Shown piece after piece: positions 51,808 to 60,480 of a stretch of DNA of 64,000 bases. Both the position numbers and the translations under genes were made by a program. The notes under the pieces were generated by a model. The model did no database searches. It was not told the origin of the DNA and saw only the letters and a list, made by a program, of their open reading frames with translations. Source of the DNA: JAOUJD01 sp963726405 (GTDB lineage: Bacteria > Pseudomonadota > Gammaproteobacteria > Burkholderiales > Burkholderiaceae_F); assembly GCA_963726405.1 (NCBI GenBank), contig CAVSCF010000003.1, positions 62,001 through 126,000 of the forward strand. The letters are read 5' to 3'. Within the stretch, counting starts at the first letter, position 1. Each line of letters opens with the position of its first letter.

Positions 51808-52512
51808 TTGCGTCGCACCTTTCGTTACTTCGGACTCATCCCTGCCGCCGGCGTCGGGTTGCGCATGGGCGGCGAAGGCGTTCCCAAGCAGTACATTCCG
51901 CTCGGCCGCAAGTCGATGCTCGAACACTCGATCGACGCGATGCTGGCCGATGCGCGGATCGAGCGCGTGTTCGCCGTTATCGCGGTGGACGACGAGCGGT
52001 GGCGCGCGCTGCGCGTCGATGCGGGACGCGTCGAGTTCCTGCCGGTCGGTGGCGCATCGCGTGCAGAGACCGTGCGCAACGGATTGTTCGCGCTCGCCGG
52101 CCGCTACGCGGACGACGACCGCGTGCTGGTGCACGACGCCGCGCGCCCGTGCCTGTCGGAAGCGATGCTCGCCAGGCTGATTGACGAAGCGGGCGGCGAG
52201 GACAGCGGCGGGCTGCTCGCGGTGCCGCTTGCGGACACGCTGAAACGTGGCGAGGACGGGCGGGTCGGCATGACGCTCGACCGTTCTTCGCTCTGGTGCG
52301 CGCAGACGCCGCAACTGTTCCGCGTCGGCTCGCTGCGCGCGGCCCTCGCCTCGGCTCCGCTGGCCGGCCTGACCGACGAGTCGAGCGCCATGGAGCGCGC
52401 GGGTCACGCACCGCGCCTGGTGACGGGCGGCTCGGCCAACCTGAAAGTCACCACGCCCGAGGACCTCGTCCTCGCCGCGGCCGTCCTGAAGTCGCAGGGA
52501 CGTCTCCAATAG
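51808..52512 (+). CDS. ispD: 2-C-methyl-D-erythritol 4-phosphate cytidylyltransferase IspD
   Basis: 234 residues if begun at the TTG at 51808, which gives LRRTFRYFGLIPAAGVG; an ATG is not available before the conserved core. The nucleotide-binding start FGLIPAAGVGLRMGGEGVPK, LVHDAARPCLSE and the C-terminal NLKVTTPEDLVLA are the family signatures. It makes CDP-methylerythritol in the MEP isoprenoid pathway. ispF follows after nine bases. Confidence 0.9.
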   Translation: MRRTFRYFGLIPAAGVGLRMGGEGVPKQYIPLGRKSMLEHSIDAMLADARIERVFAVIAVDDERWRALRVDAGRVEFLPVGGASRAETVRNGLFALAGRYADDDRVLVHDAARPCLSEAMLARLIDEAGGEDSGGLLAVPLADTLKRGEDGRVGMTLDRSSLWCAQTPQLFRVGSLRAALASAPLAGLTDESSAMERAGHAPRLVTGGSANLKVTTPEDLVLAAAVLKSQGRLQ

Positions 52513-52521
52513 GACGAGGCA

Positions 52522-53001
52522 ATGAAGATCCGGGTCGGACAGGGTTTCGATGTGCATGCGCTGGTGCCCGGGCGTCGCCTGGTGATCGGCGGCGTCGGGA
52601 TTCCGCATGAGCGCGGCTTGCTCGGGCACTCGGACGGTGACGTGCTGCTGCACGCGATCACCGACGCGATGCTCGGCGCCGCGGGGTTGGGCGACATCGG
52701 CCGCCTCTTTCCGGACACCGATGCGCGGTACAAGGACGCGGACAGCCGGGTGCTGCTGCGCGCGGCCGTCGAGGCGATCGAGCGTGCCGGCTGGAAGATC
52801 GGCAACGTCGACGCCACGGTCATCGCGGAGCGGCCGAAGATCGCGCCGCACGTGAACGCCATGCGCGCAGGCATTGCCGCGGACTGCCGTGTCGACGACG
52901 GCGCGGTGAACATCAAGGGCAAGACGAGCGAGAAACTTGGCTACGCGGGGCGAGGCGAAGGCATCGCCGCGCACGCGGTCGTGCTGCTCCTCGGCGACTG
53001 A
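52522..53001 (+). CDS. ispF: 2-C-methyl-D-erythritol 2,4-cyclodiphosphate synthase IspF
   Basis: 159 residues, complete. Zinc and substrate residues are in GQGFDVHALVPG, HSDGDVLLHAITDAMLGAAG and DIGRLFPDTD; the C-terminus has NIKGKTSEKLGYAGRGEG. It forms the cyclic diphosphate in the MEP pathway. The products of this route feed the hopanoid genes at the right edge. It is cotranscribed with ispD and convergent with envZ, with a shared hairpin. Confidence 0.96.
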   Translation: MKIRVGQGFDVHALVPGRRLVIGGVGIPHERGLLGHSDGDVLLHAITDAMLGAAGLGDIGRLFPDTDARYKDADSRVLLRAAVEAIERAGWKIGNVDATVIAERPKIAPHVNAMRAGIAADCRVDDGAVNIKGKTSEKLGYAGRGEGIAAHAVVLLLGD

Positions 53002-53019
53002 CCCGCGCTACAGCGCGGG
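53002..53019. terminator. Convergent hairpin between ispF and envZ
   Basis: CCCGCGC (53002-53008), loop TACA, GCGCGGG (53013-53019): a perfect 7-bp stem directly after the ispF stop, with the envZ stop codon overlapping the loop. There is no T-run. Confidence 0.55.
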
Positions 53020-54336
53020 CAACGTCAGTTCCACCCTCAGGCCGTGCGGCGAGTTGGCCAGCAGCCGCAGGCTGCCGCCATGCATCCGCGCGATGCGGTC
53101 GACGATCGGCAATCCGAGCCCGGCGCCCCCGCCGCCGGAACGCGCCGCCTCGCCCCGCTCGAAGGGTCGCAGCAGGCGCTCGATCTGGTCGGTTGGAACC
53201 CCGGGCCCGGTATCGGCCACGCCGACAATGGCCGTGTCATCGCTGCCAATCAGGCTGACGCTGAGGTTGAGCGCGCCGGATGCCGGATCGCGCCCGTAAC
53301 GCATCGCGTTCGTCAGCAGGTTGTCCATGGCGCGGTCGAGTTCGGTGCGGTGGCCCCGCACCTTCAGCCGTGCGAGCCGAAGCTCGACGTGCGACGCCGG
53401 TTGCGCTTCGACGCGCAGCCGGCGCACGGCGGCTTCCACCAGAGCGGCGAGGTCGATGTCCTCGGCCGGCGCCTGGGGCTCCTTGCGCGCGTAATCGAGG
53501 AACTGGCGCACGATGGTGTCGATCTGCTCGATGTCGCCCACCATGGCGTCGCGAGCGTCCTGGGGGAGTTCGGCCATCTCGAGTTCGAGCCGCAGGCGCG
53601 TCAATGGCGTGCGCAGGTCGTGCGAGATTCCGGCGAGCAGTACGGCACGGTCGGCCTCGAGCTTGCCGAGGTCGGTCACCATCCGGTTGAAGTTCTGGTT
53701 GACCGTGCGGATCTCGACCGGGCCCGTTTCCGGCAGTGCCGCCGGCTGTCGCCCGCTGCCGAGGTCGGCGGCGGCCCTCGAAAGCTGCGCAAGCGGGCGG
53801 TTGATCAGGCGGGTGATGAGCACGGCGCCGATCAGGGACAGCAGCAGCGCCACCGCGGCCCACCCCGTCCACTGCGTGCCGTACGTGCGCGCCGCGGGGT
53901 CGCGATCGATGAATACCCAGTAGCGGTCGTCCTCGAGCGCCAGGCTCACCCACAGTCCGCGTATGCCGTTCACCTCCGCGGCCACCTGCGTGCCGGCTCC
54001 GAGCTTGTCGACGATGTGCCGTTCGGCCATCTTGATGAGCGGGGCGTCGGCGAGCGGCTTCACGGTGTCGTTCGGCTCGAGCGGGTAGATCCTCACCCCT
54101 TCGTTGGCCGCGAGTTCCGCAAGCAGGTCGCGGCGCACGAACGGGTCGGAATACACGAGCGCCGCGCGGGTGATGTTCACCACGGAAATCACCTGCTGCG
54201 CGATGGTCTGCGCGCGTGGAGCGCGTTCGAAGACGCGGAAGCTCTGGATCCAGGCGCCGAGGCTGGCGACGATCAGCAGCAGGACGAGGAGCAGCGTTCG
54301 CCAGAAGAGCGAAGGCGAACGCAGGCTCGTGGCCAT
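53008..54336 (-). CDS. envZ: EnvZ-type sensor histidine kinase
   Basis: 442 residues from the ATG at 54336, five bases after ompR. A first transmembrane helix (about 13-30: LLLVLLLIVASLGAW) and a second (about 160-180: AAVALLLSLIGAVLITRLI) flank a periplasmic domain of about 130 residues. HAMP, then the H-box GISHDLRTPLTRLRLELE, N-box NLLTNAMRYGRD, and G-boxes VADTGPGVP and GGAGLGLPIVDRI follow. It phosphorylates OmpR in response to osmotic or envelope signals; the exact signal here is not visible. Confidence 0.9.
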   Translation of the reverse strand: MATSLRSPSLFWRTLLLVLLLIVASLGAWIQSFRVFERAPRAQTIAQQVISVVNITRAALVYSDPFVRRDLLAELAANEGVRIYPLEPNDTVKPLADAPLIKMAERHIVDKLGAGTQVAAEVNGIRGLWVSLALEDDRYWVFIDRDPAARTYGTQWTGWAAVALLLSLIGAVLITRLINRPLAQLSRAAADLGSGRQPAALPETGPVEIRTVNQNFNRMVTDLGKLEADRAVLLAGISHDLRTPLTRLRLELEMAELPQDARDAMVGDIEQIDTIVRQFLDYARKEPQAPAEDIDLAALVEAAVRRLRVEAQPASHVELRLARLKVRGHRTELDRAMDNLLTNAMRYGRDPASGALNLSVSLIGSDDTAIVGVADTGPGVPTDQIERLLRPFERGEAARSGGGGAGLGLPIVDRIARMHGGSLRLLANSPHGLRVELTLPAL

Positions 54337-54341
54337 CCGCG

Positions 54342-55067
54342 CTAGCCCTGGCCGTCGGGAATGAACACGTACCCGAGGCCCCATACCGTCTGGATGTAGC
54401 GGGGCTTGGACGGGTCGGGCTCTACCAGCTTGCGCAGGCGGGAAATCTGTACGTCGAGGCTGCGGTCGAACGCCTCGTACTCCCGGCCGCGCGCCATTTC
54501 CATCAGCTTCTCGCGCGACAGCGGGACCCGCGGGTGGCGCGCAAACGCCTTGAGCACGGCGAACTCGCCGGTCGTCAGCGGCACATCTTCGCCGTTCTTC
54601 TTCAGCGTTCGGGTGGCGAGGTCGAGTACGAAGTCGCCGAACTCCACCGGGGTGCTGTCGCTCGTCGGTGCGCCGGGGGCGTCGTCCGGCGCCTTCCGCC
54701 GCAGCACCGCGTTGATACGGGCAAGCAGTTCGCGCGGATTGAAGGGCTTCGGCAGGTAGTCATCGGCGCCCATCTCGAGGCCGACGATGCGATCGACGTC
54801 TTCCCCCTTGGCCGTCAGCATGACGATCGGCGTCATGTCGTTGCCGCCGCGCAGCCGTCGCATGATCGACAGCCCGTCCTCGCCCGGCATCATGAGGTCG
54901 AGGATCAGCAGATCGAAGCGTTCGCGCGCCCACAGCCGGTTCATGGACTGGGCGCCGTCGGCCGTGACGACCGAGAATCCGTTGTCGCCGAGGTAGCGAC
55001 GGAGGAGGTCGCGCAACCGCGGGTCGTCGTCGACGACGAGGATCTTCAGGGGACCGTTACGCGTCAT
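54342..55067 (-). CDS. ompR: OmpR-type response regulator
   Basis: 241 residues. The receiver has acidic DDD near the start, phosphorylatable Asp in LLILDLMMPGEDG and Lys in GADDYLPKPFNPREL; the winged helix contains MARGREYEAFDRSLDVQISR and YIQTVWGLGYVFIPDG. The match to OmpR is close along the whole length. Operon with envZ. Confidence 0.94.
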   Translation of the reverse strand: MTRNGPLKILVVDDDPRLRDLLRRYLGDNGFSVVTADGAQSMNRLWARERFDLLILDLMMPGEDGLSIMRRLRGGNDMTPIVMLTAKGEDVDRIVGLEMGADDYLPKPFNPRELLARINAVLRRKAPDDAPGAPTSDSTPVEFGDFVLDLATRTLKKNGEDVPLTTGEFAVLKAFARHPRVPLSREKLMEMARGREYEAFDRSLDVQISRLRKLVEPDPSKPRYIQTVWGLGYVFIPDGQG

Positions 55068-55210
55068 GAGTGTCCGGCTTGGTCGGATGGCGCGATGCTA
55101 GGGGCAGGCCCATCGGGGCGCCTGCCCGAAAACAAAGTGTTACAGAATTTCCGTGGCAGTCCCATCGGTTGCGGGGACAATTCTTCCCAGTCCTCGCGCG
55201 ACGAAACAGC

Positions 55211-55771
55211 ATGTTCGCCACGGTTCCGTTCCGTTTCCGTCACCTCTCCCGCCCCTGGCGGCGGCCGCTCGCGTTCGCCGCGCTGCTTGCGCTCGCCGGG
55301 TCGGCTTGGGCGGCCAACGCGGGTGTCGATCCCGGGCAGCGCCTGCGCCTGAGCCCCGAGCAGCGGCGGGACATGTGGGAGCGGATGTCGCCCGAGCAAC
55401 GCGAGGCCTGGCGCAACGCCCGCTCGCAGGAGGAGCGCCAGCGCGCGTGGCAAGGCTTCTCGCCCGAGCAGCGCCGCGGCATGTGGCAAGGGCTGTCGCC
55501 CGAGCAGCGCGAGATGATGCTGCGCCGCTTGCCCCCCGAACAGCGCCAGGACATGCGGCGCCAGATGACCCCCGAGGAGCGGCAGGCCATGCGGCAGCGC
55601 TTCATCGAGCAAGGTGCGCCCCCTCCGTCCGGTCCGCCGGGGCAGAGCGGCGGCCCGCCGCCACGCCCGATGCATTCGATGACGCCCGAGGAGCGGCAGC
55701 GCCTTCGCGAGCAGATCCGCGAGGCGCAGCGCGACGTCTATCGCGGCCCGGACAAGGGCGGGAAGCGTTGA
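55211..55771 (+). CDS. Exported DUF3106 protein with 12-residue repeats
   Basis: 186 residues. A signal peptide (AFAALLALAGSAWA) is followed by at least six copies of a 12-residue unit of the form [LMF]SPEQRxxMWxx starting at residues 47, 59, 83, 95, 107 and 119, with a diverged copy at 71 and a further one at about 157. These would make an amphipathic helical array. The C-terminus is Pro/Gly-rich, then basic. It belongs to the DUF3106 family, whose function is not known; similar repeats occur in periplasmic metal-stress proteins. It is divergent from ompR. Confidence 0.8.
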   Translation: MFATVPFRFRHLSRPWRRPLAFAALLALAGSAWAANAGVDPGQRLRLSPEQRRDMWERMSPEQREAWRNARSQEERQRAWQGFSPEQRRGMWQGLSPEQREMMLRRLPPEQRQDMRRQMTPEERQAMRQRFIEQGAPPPSGPPGQSGGPPPRPMHSMTPEERQRLREQIREAQRDVYRGPDKGGKR

Positions 55772-55983
55772 CGGGGGTTTCGCCGGACGCGTGCGGCGCG
55801 GGTCGCGAGCGGCCATCATTGCGATGCTTTGGCCCACGGAAACCCACGCACATCCTGCGCGGCCGTTGCCGCTGCCGTCCGCGGCTTGCGAATTGCATGG
55901 TTCTCAGCGATTCCCGCCGAGGCGTTCGCTAGAATCCGTTCCCGTCTCCTGGCTTGTCGCGCTTGCGTGCGACGGCCCTCCGC

Positions 55984-56688
55984 ATGGCCGCTCCCGTCAT
56001 CCTCGCGATCGATACTGCGACCGAACTGTGTTCGGTGGCCGTGCTGTACGGCGAGCGATGCATCGCGCGAACGGAGAACGTGGGCCAGAAGCACTCCGAT
56101 CGCGTCCTGCCGCTCGTCGACGCACTTCTTGGCGAGGCGGGGCTGCGACTGAACGCAATCGACGCCTTTGCGTTCGGGGCCGGCCCGGGATCATTCACTG
56201 GATTGCGGATCGCGTGCGGTGTGGTGCAGGGACTCGCCTACGCCTCGGGTCGGCCGGTAGTCGCCATCGGCAACCTGCGCGCGCTGGCGGCGCGTGCCTT
56301 GGCCGAGCAGCCGGCAGTGCCGAGCGTCCTGGCGGCCATCGACGCCCGCATGCAGGAGGCGTACTGCGGCGTGTACCGCAACGATGAGGCCGTGACGGAA
56401 CTTCGCGGACCGACGCTCGAGGCGCCGGACGCGTTGCCCGGAATCGCGCGGGAGGCCGGGGTCGGGCTCGTCGCCGGCGATGCGCTGACGGTTTTTGCGG
56501 ACGCCTGGGGCGAACTCGCCGTGCCACGGGCCGCGCGTACACGCGGCGACGCCGCCGACATCGCGCGCCTGGCGCGCATCGACTTCCTGCGGGGACTTTC
56601 GGTGCGGGCGGCCGATGCGATGCCGGCCTACGTGCGGGATCGGGTTGCCCTGACGATCGACGAGCGTCGTCAGAAGGCGGGCGTATGA
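55984..56688 (+). CDS. tsaB: tRNA threonylcarbamoyladenosine biosynthesis protein TsaB
   Basis: 234 residues from the ATG at 55984. ASKHA fold: ILAIDTATELCSVAVLYG, the conserved NVGQKHSDRVLPLVDALL, and FAFGAGPGSFTGLRIACG. TsaB works with TsaD and TsaE to make t6A37 in tRNAs decoding ANN codons. Its stop overlaps rimI (ATGA). A 212-base gap to the preceding gene shows no other coding sequence. Confidence 0.95.
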   Translation: MAAPVILAIDTATELCSVAVLYGERCIARTENVGQKHSDRVLPLVDALLGEAGLRLNAIDAFAFGAGPGSFTGLRIACGVVQGLAYASGRPVVAIGNLRALAARALAEQPAVPSVLAAIDARMQEAYCGVYRNDEAVTELRGPTLEAPDALPGIAREAGVGLVAGDALTVFADAWGELAVPRAARTRGDAADIARLARIDFLRGLSVRAADAMPAYVRDRVALTIDERRQKAGV

Positions 56689-57152
56689 GCGCGCTGCCTC
56701 GGTCGGAGGAGGACCGGTATGCGCCCATGACCGAGAAGGACCTCGACGAGGTCGTCGCCGTGGAGCAGCAGGTGTACCCGTTTCCCTGGACGCGCGGCAA
56801 TTTCTCGGATGCCCTGCAGGCCGGGTACAGCGCCTGGGTGCTTCGAAACGCGTCGGGCCATGTCGTGGCCTACACCGTGATGATGATCGCGCTCGACGAA
56901 GCCCATCTGCTCAACCTCAGCGTGGCGCGCGAGGCCCAGCGCACGGGCCTCGGCTGGCGCACCCTCGACTGGATGGCCGACGTGGCGCGCGGCTATGGGG
57001 TGCGGACGATGCTCCTCGAGGTGCGACCCAGCAACGAGGCGGCGCTTCTCCTGTACCAGCGCTACGGCTTCGATCGCATCGGAGTGCGCCGCGGCTATTA
57101 CCCGGCCGTCGGCGGCCGCGAGGATGCGGTGGTGATGAGGATTTCCCTGTGA
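56685..57152 (+). CDS. rimI: Ribosomal-protein-S18-alanine N-acetyltransferase RimI
   Basis: 155 residues, single GNAT domain: MTEKDLDEVVAVEQQVYPFP, acetyl-CoA loop AREAQRTGLGWRTLDWMA, and EVRPSNEAALLLYQRYGF near the C-terminus. It acetylates the N-terminal alanine of S18. Coupled to tsaB by an ATGA overlap and to the next gene by GTGA. This order is common in betaproteobacteria. Confidence 0.95.
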   Translation: MSALPRSEEDRYAPMTEKDLDEVVAVEQQVYPFPWTRGNFSDALQAGYSAWVLRNASGHVVAYTVMMIALDEAHLLNLSVAREAQRTGLGWRTLDWMADVARGYGVRTMLLEVRPSNEAALLLYQRYGFDRIGVRRGYYPAVGGREDAVVMRISL

Positions 57153-57853
57153 CACTCGATGCGCGCCGTCATCAGCTCTGGCAGGCGATGGGGCTTGGTC
57201 CCGTATGGGAGCGACGGGACGCGCCCGCAGTGATCGAGGGCGATCCGCGCGCCGCGCATATCGCGCAACTCGACTGGGATGCGCTCGTGGCCGAGGCAGC
57301 CGGGTGCCGCTCCTGTCCCCTCGGCGAACAGCGCAAGCAGAGCGTGTTCGGCGTCGGCTACCGGCACGCCGAGTGGATGCTGGTCGGAGAGGCGCCGGGA
57401 GCCGAAGAAGACGCCCGCGGCGAACCGTTCGTGGGCCAGGCCGGCAAGCTGCTCGACAACATGCTGGCGTCGATCGGGCTGACGCGAGAGGGTGAAACCG
57501 CCCAGTCCGTCTTCATCGCCAACGTGCTGAAGTGCCGGCCGCCGAACAACCGCAACCCCGAGCCTTCCGAGGTGGCGCAGTGCGAGCCTTTCCTGCGCCG
57601 CCAGGTGGAACTGATCGCGCCCCGGCTCGTCCTCGTGATGGGCCGGTTCGCGGCGCAGGCGTTGCTCGGCACCGACGCGAGCATCGCAAGCCTGCGCGGG
57701 CAGGTCCACCACATCGAGGCCGGCGGCCGACGGGTGCCCGTCGTGGTGACGTACCACCCGGCCTACCTGCTGCGCAACCTCGGGGACAAGGCGAAGGCGT
57801 GGGCCGACCTGTGCTTCGCGCGCGACGTCCACGCGAGGAGCCCGGCCGGGTGA
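57149..57853 (+). CDS. Family 4-type uracil-DNA glycosylase
   Basis: 234 residues from a GTG overlapping the rimI stop. It shows the Fe-S cysteines CRSCPL and later KCRPP and QCEPF, catalytic motif GEAPGAEEDARGEPFVG, and VVVTYHPAYLLRN. This fits the [4Fe-4S]-containing family 4 (UDGa) uracil-DNA glycosylases that remove uracil from DNA. About 45 N-terminal residues precede the core. Placed after rimI as in relatives. Confidence 0.9.
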   Translation: MTLDARRHQLWQAMGLGPVWERRDAPAVIEGDPRAAHIAQLDWDALVAEAAGCRSCPLGEQRKQSVFGVGYRHAEWMLVGEAPGAEEDARGEPFVGQAGKLLDNMLASIGLTREGETAQSVFIANVLKCRPPNNRNPEPSEVAQCEPFLRRQVELIAPRLVLVMGRFAAQALLGTDASIASLRGQVHHIEAGGRRVPVVVTYHPAYLLRNLGDKAKAWADLCFARDVHARSPAG

Positions 57854-57862
57854 CCCGCGGCC

Positions 57863-59179
57863 TCAGTGCTTCAACTGGCCGATCAGCGCGATCGAATCGA
57901 ACTGACGCTGGTTGTAACGGTGCCGCAGGATCACCAGCACCATGGAAACCGCCACGAACAGGCCGAACAGCAGCATCACGGCCCGGATCGGCATGTCGAA
58001 CCACACCAGCAGCGCGTAGAGACCGAGCATCACGAGGATGCTCAGGTTCTCGTTGAAATTCTGCACGGCAATGGAGTGTCCCGCGGACAGCAGCACGTGG
58101 CCCCGGTGCTGCAGCACGGCGTTCATCGGCACGACGAAGTAGCCGGCGAGCGAACCGATCAGGACGAGGATCACGCAGGCGATCAGCAGGAACCAGCTGA
58201 TCGATGCGAAGCCGAAGCTGGCATTGCCCGCGGGAGCGATCGCCTGCGTGTAGAAGGCGGCCAGCGCGACGATGACGCCCATCGCCACGCCGACCGGCAG
58301 GACGCGCATCGATTGCTTCAGCGCGACGGTGGACGCCGCGTAGACCGCCCCGAGCGCGATGCCGACCGCCACCACCGCCTGCAGGATCGCGGCGCGCGAC
58401 AGGTCGAGCCCGAGCACCTGCTCGGCCCACTTCAGCACGATGAACTGCAGCGTGGCTCCCGCGCCCCAGAAGAGCGTGGTCACAGCGAGCGAGATCTGGC
58501 CCAGCTTGTCGCGCCAGAGCACGCTGCAGCAATGCGCGAAGCCGACCATCAGCTTCCAGGGATGCACGTGCTGCTTGGCGTAGCGCGCACCGGTGTCCGG
58601 GATGCCGAGATTGAAGAGCGATGCCACGACGTAGACGAAGGCGATCACCGCGATCGACGCTTCCGCCGGCAGGTCGATGCCGGTGTCGAAAATCGGCATG
58701 TCGAAGCCGAGCAGCCAGGCGGAAATCCGCGGGCTGATCAGGATTCCGCCGAGCAGGAAGCCGACGATGATCGAGGACACGGTCAGGCCTTCGATCCAGC
58801 CGTTCGCGACCACCAGTTTCTCGGGCGGCAGCAGTTCGGTCAGGATCCCGTACTTGGCCGGCGAGTACGCCGCAGCACCGAAGCCGACCACCGCATACGC
58901 GAGCAGCGGGTGGACCGAGAACAGCATCAGCAGGCAGCCGGCGATCTTGATGAGGTTCGTGACGAACATGACCCGGCCCTTGGGGAACGAGTCCGCGAAG
59001 GCGCCCACCACCGCCGCCAGCGCCACGTAGGAGACGACGAAGAACAGCTTCAGCATCGGCGTCATCCAGGCCGGCGCGTCGATCTCTCGCAGCAGGGCGA
59101 TGGCGGATATGAGCAGCGCGTTGTCGGCCAGCGACGAGAAGAACTGCGCGGCCATGATGGTGTAGAAGCCGCGGTTCAT
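57863..59179 (-). CDS. lplT: Lysophospholipid transporter LplT
   Basis: 438 residues of the major facilitator superfamily with about 12 membrane segments. Start MNRGFYTIMAAQFFSSLADN and GAAAYSPAKYGILTELLPPE are close to LplT, which flips lysophospholipids into the cytoplasm for reacylation. In E. coli it is coupled to aas; here no acyltransferase is next to it. It is convergent with the uracil-DNA glycosylase gene and divergent from alr. Confidence 0.88.
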   Translation of the reverse strand: MNRGFYTIMAAQFFSSLADNALLISAIALLREIDAPAWMTPMLKLFFVVSYVALAAVVGAFADSFPKGRVMFVTNLIKIAGCLLMLFSVHPLLAYAVVGFGAAAYSPAKYGILTELLPPEKLVVANGWIEGLTVSSIIVGFLLGGILISPRISAWLLGFDMPIFDTGIDLPAEASIAVIAFVYVVASLFNLGIPDTGARYAKQHVHPWKLMVGFAHCCSVLWRDKLGQISLAVTTLFWGAGATLQFIVLKWAEQVLGLDLSRAAILQAVVAVGIALGAVYAASTVALKQSMRVLPVGVAMGVIVALAAFYTQAIAPAGNASFGFASISWFLLIACVILVLIGSLAGYFVVPMNAVLQHRGHVLLSAGHSIAVQNFNENLSILVMLGLYALLVWFDMPIRAVMLLFGLFVAVSMVLVILRHRYNQRQFDSIALIGQLKH

Positions 59180-59391
59180 CGGCGAGGCGGTGCCGCAACG
59201 TGGAGCGATGCGGGCAAGGCGAGTGGTCTCCAGTGGGCGGCCGGTGCGGCAGCGTTCGGGGTCGGCGCTCTTCAGGGACGGCGCGTTTGCCCGCGCGGCG
59301 TTATAGCACGCGGTCTGTCGGGTGGGAGGGTGAACGGCGTCGCCTATGCTATGCGCTTGCCCTGTCGCCGCTCACGCTGCCGTCGCTCATC

Positions 59392-60480
59392 GTGCCCCGC
59401 CCCATACTCGCCACCATCGATCTCGGCGCGCTGCGCCATAACGTGGCGCGAGCGCGCGAGCAGGCGCGTGGCCGCTTCGTGTGGGCGGTGGTCAAGGCGA
59501 ACGCGTACGGTCATGGACTGGAGCGCGCGCTGCGCGCGTTCAGTGAAGCAGACGGCCTCGCGCTGCTCGACCTGGACGAAGCCCGGCGCGCGCGCGAAGA
59601 GGGTTGGCGCAAGCCGATCCTGCTGCTCGAGGGGTGCTTCGAGCCGGATGACCTTGCCGTGTGCTCTGACCTCGACCTCACCACGGTAGTTCACTGTGGC
59701 GAACAACTCGAGATGCTCGAACATCACCGGCCTTCCCGTCCGATTTCCGTCCACCTGAAGCTCAACACCGGCATGAACCGGCTCGGTTTCCGGCCGCCGG
59801 GCGCCGCGCAGGCGTACGAACGACTGCGCGCGATGAAGACGATTCGTGACCTGACGCTGATGATGCATTTCGCGAACGCCGACCGGGTGCGCGGTGCCTC
59901 GGGCCCCGTCGCTGCCCTCGAGCAGTCCGAGGAGTTCGCTCGCATGACGGCCGGGTGGCCCGAACCCCGCAGCCTGGCCAACTCCGCGGCACTGTTCCTG
60001 TTGCCCGAGATCGGCGGCGACTCGGTGCGTCCGGGCATTTCGCTGTACGGCGGCGCCACCGACGAGAGCCATTCCGCCGCGTCGCTTGGCCTGAAGGCCG
60101 GCATGGTGCTCACTTCGCAGATCATCGGCGTGCAGAGCGTCGACCGCGGGGCCGCGGTGGGTTACGGCTCGCGGTTCGTGGCCCGGCGCCCGACGCGCAT
60201 CGGGGTGGTCGCGTGCGGCTACGCGGACGGTTACCCGCGCCATGCACCGGACGGCACCCCCGTGGTCGTCGGCGATCGGCGCGTTCCCCTCGCGGGCCGC
60301 GTGTCGATGGACATGATCACCGTGGACCTCACCGACGCGCCGCAGGCGGGCGTTGGAACGCCGGTCGAACTCTGGGGCGCCCGGCTCCCGATCGACGAGG
60401 TCGCCCACGCGGCGGAGACGGTGGGCTACGAACTGATGTGCGCGCTCGCGCGACGCGTGCCGGTGGTCGAGGTCGCTTGA
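59392..60480 (+). CDS. alr: Alanine racemase
   Basis: 362 residues from a GTG at 59392 (VPRPILATIDLGALRHN); no ATG fits. The PLP lysine is K35 in VVKANAYGHGLE; the other catalytic Tyr is in AVGYGSRFVARR; GYADGYPRHAPDG and VSMDMITVDLTDAPQ complete the signature. It supplies D-alanine for peptidoglycan. Its stop overlaps the ATG of radA (TGATG). Confidence 0.93.
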   Translation: MPRPILATIDLGALRHNVARAREQARGRFVWAVVKANAYGHGLERALRAFSEADGLALLDLDEARRAREEGWRKPILLLEGCFEPDDLAVCSDLDLTTVVHCGEQLEMLEHHRPSRPISVHLKLNTGMNRLGFRPPGAAQAYERLRAMKTIRDLTLMMHFANADRVRGASGPVAALEQSEEFARMTAGWPEPRSLANSAALFLLPEIGGDSVRPGISLYGGATDESHSAASLGLKAGMVLTSQIIGVQSVDRGAAVGYGSRFVARRPTRIGVVACGYADGYPRHAPDGTPVVVGDRRVPLAGRVSMDMITVDLTDAPQAGVGTPVELWGARLPIDEVAHAAETVGYELMCALARRVPVVEVA

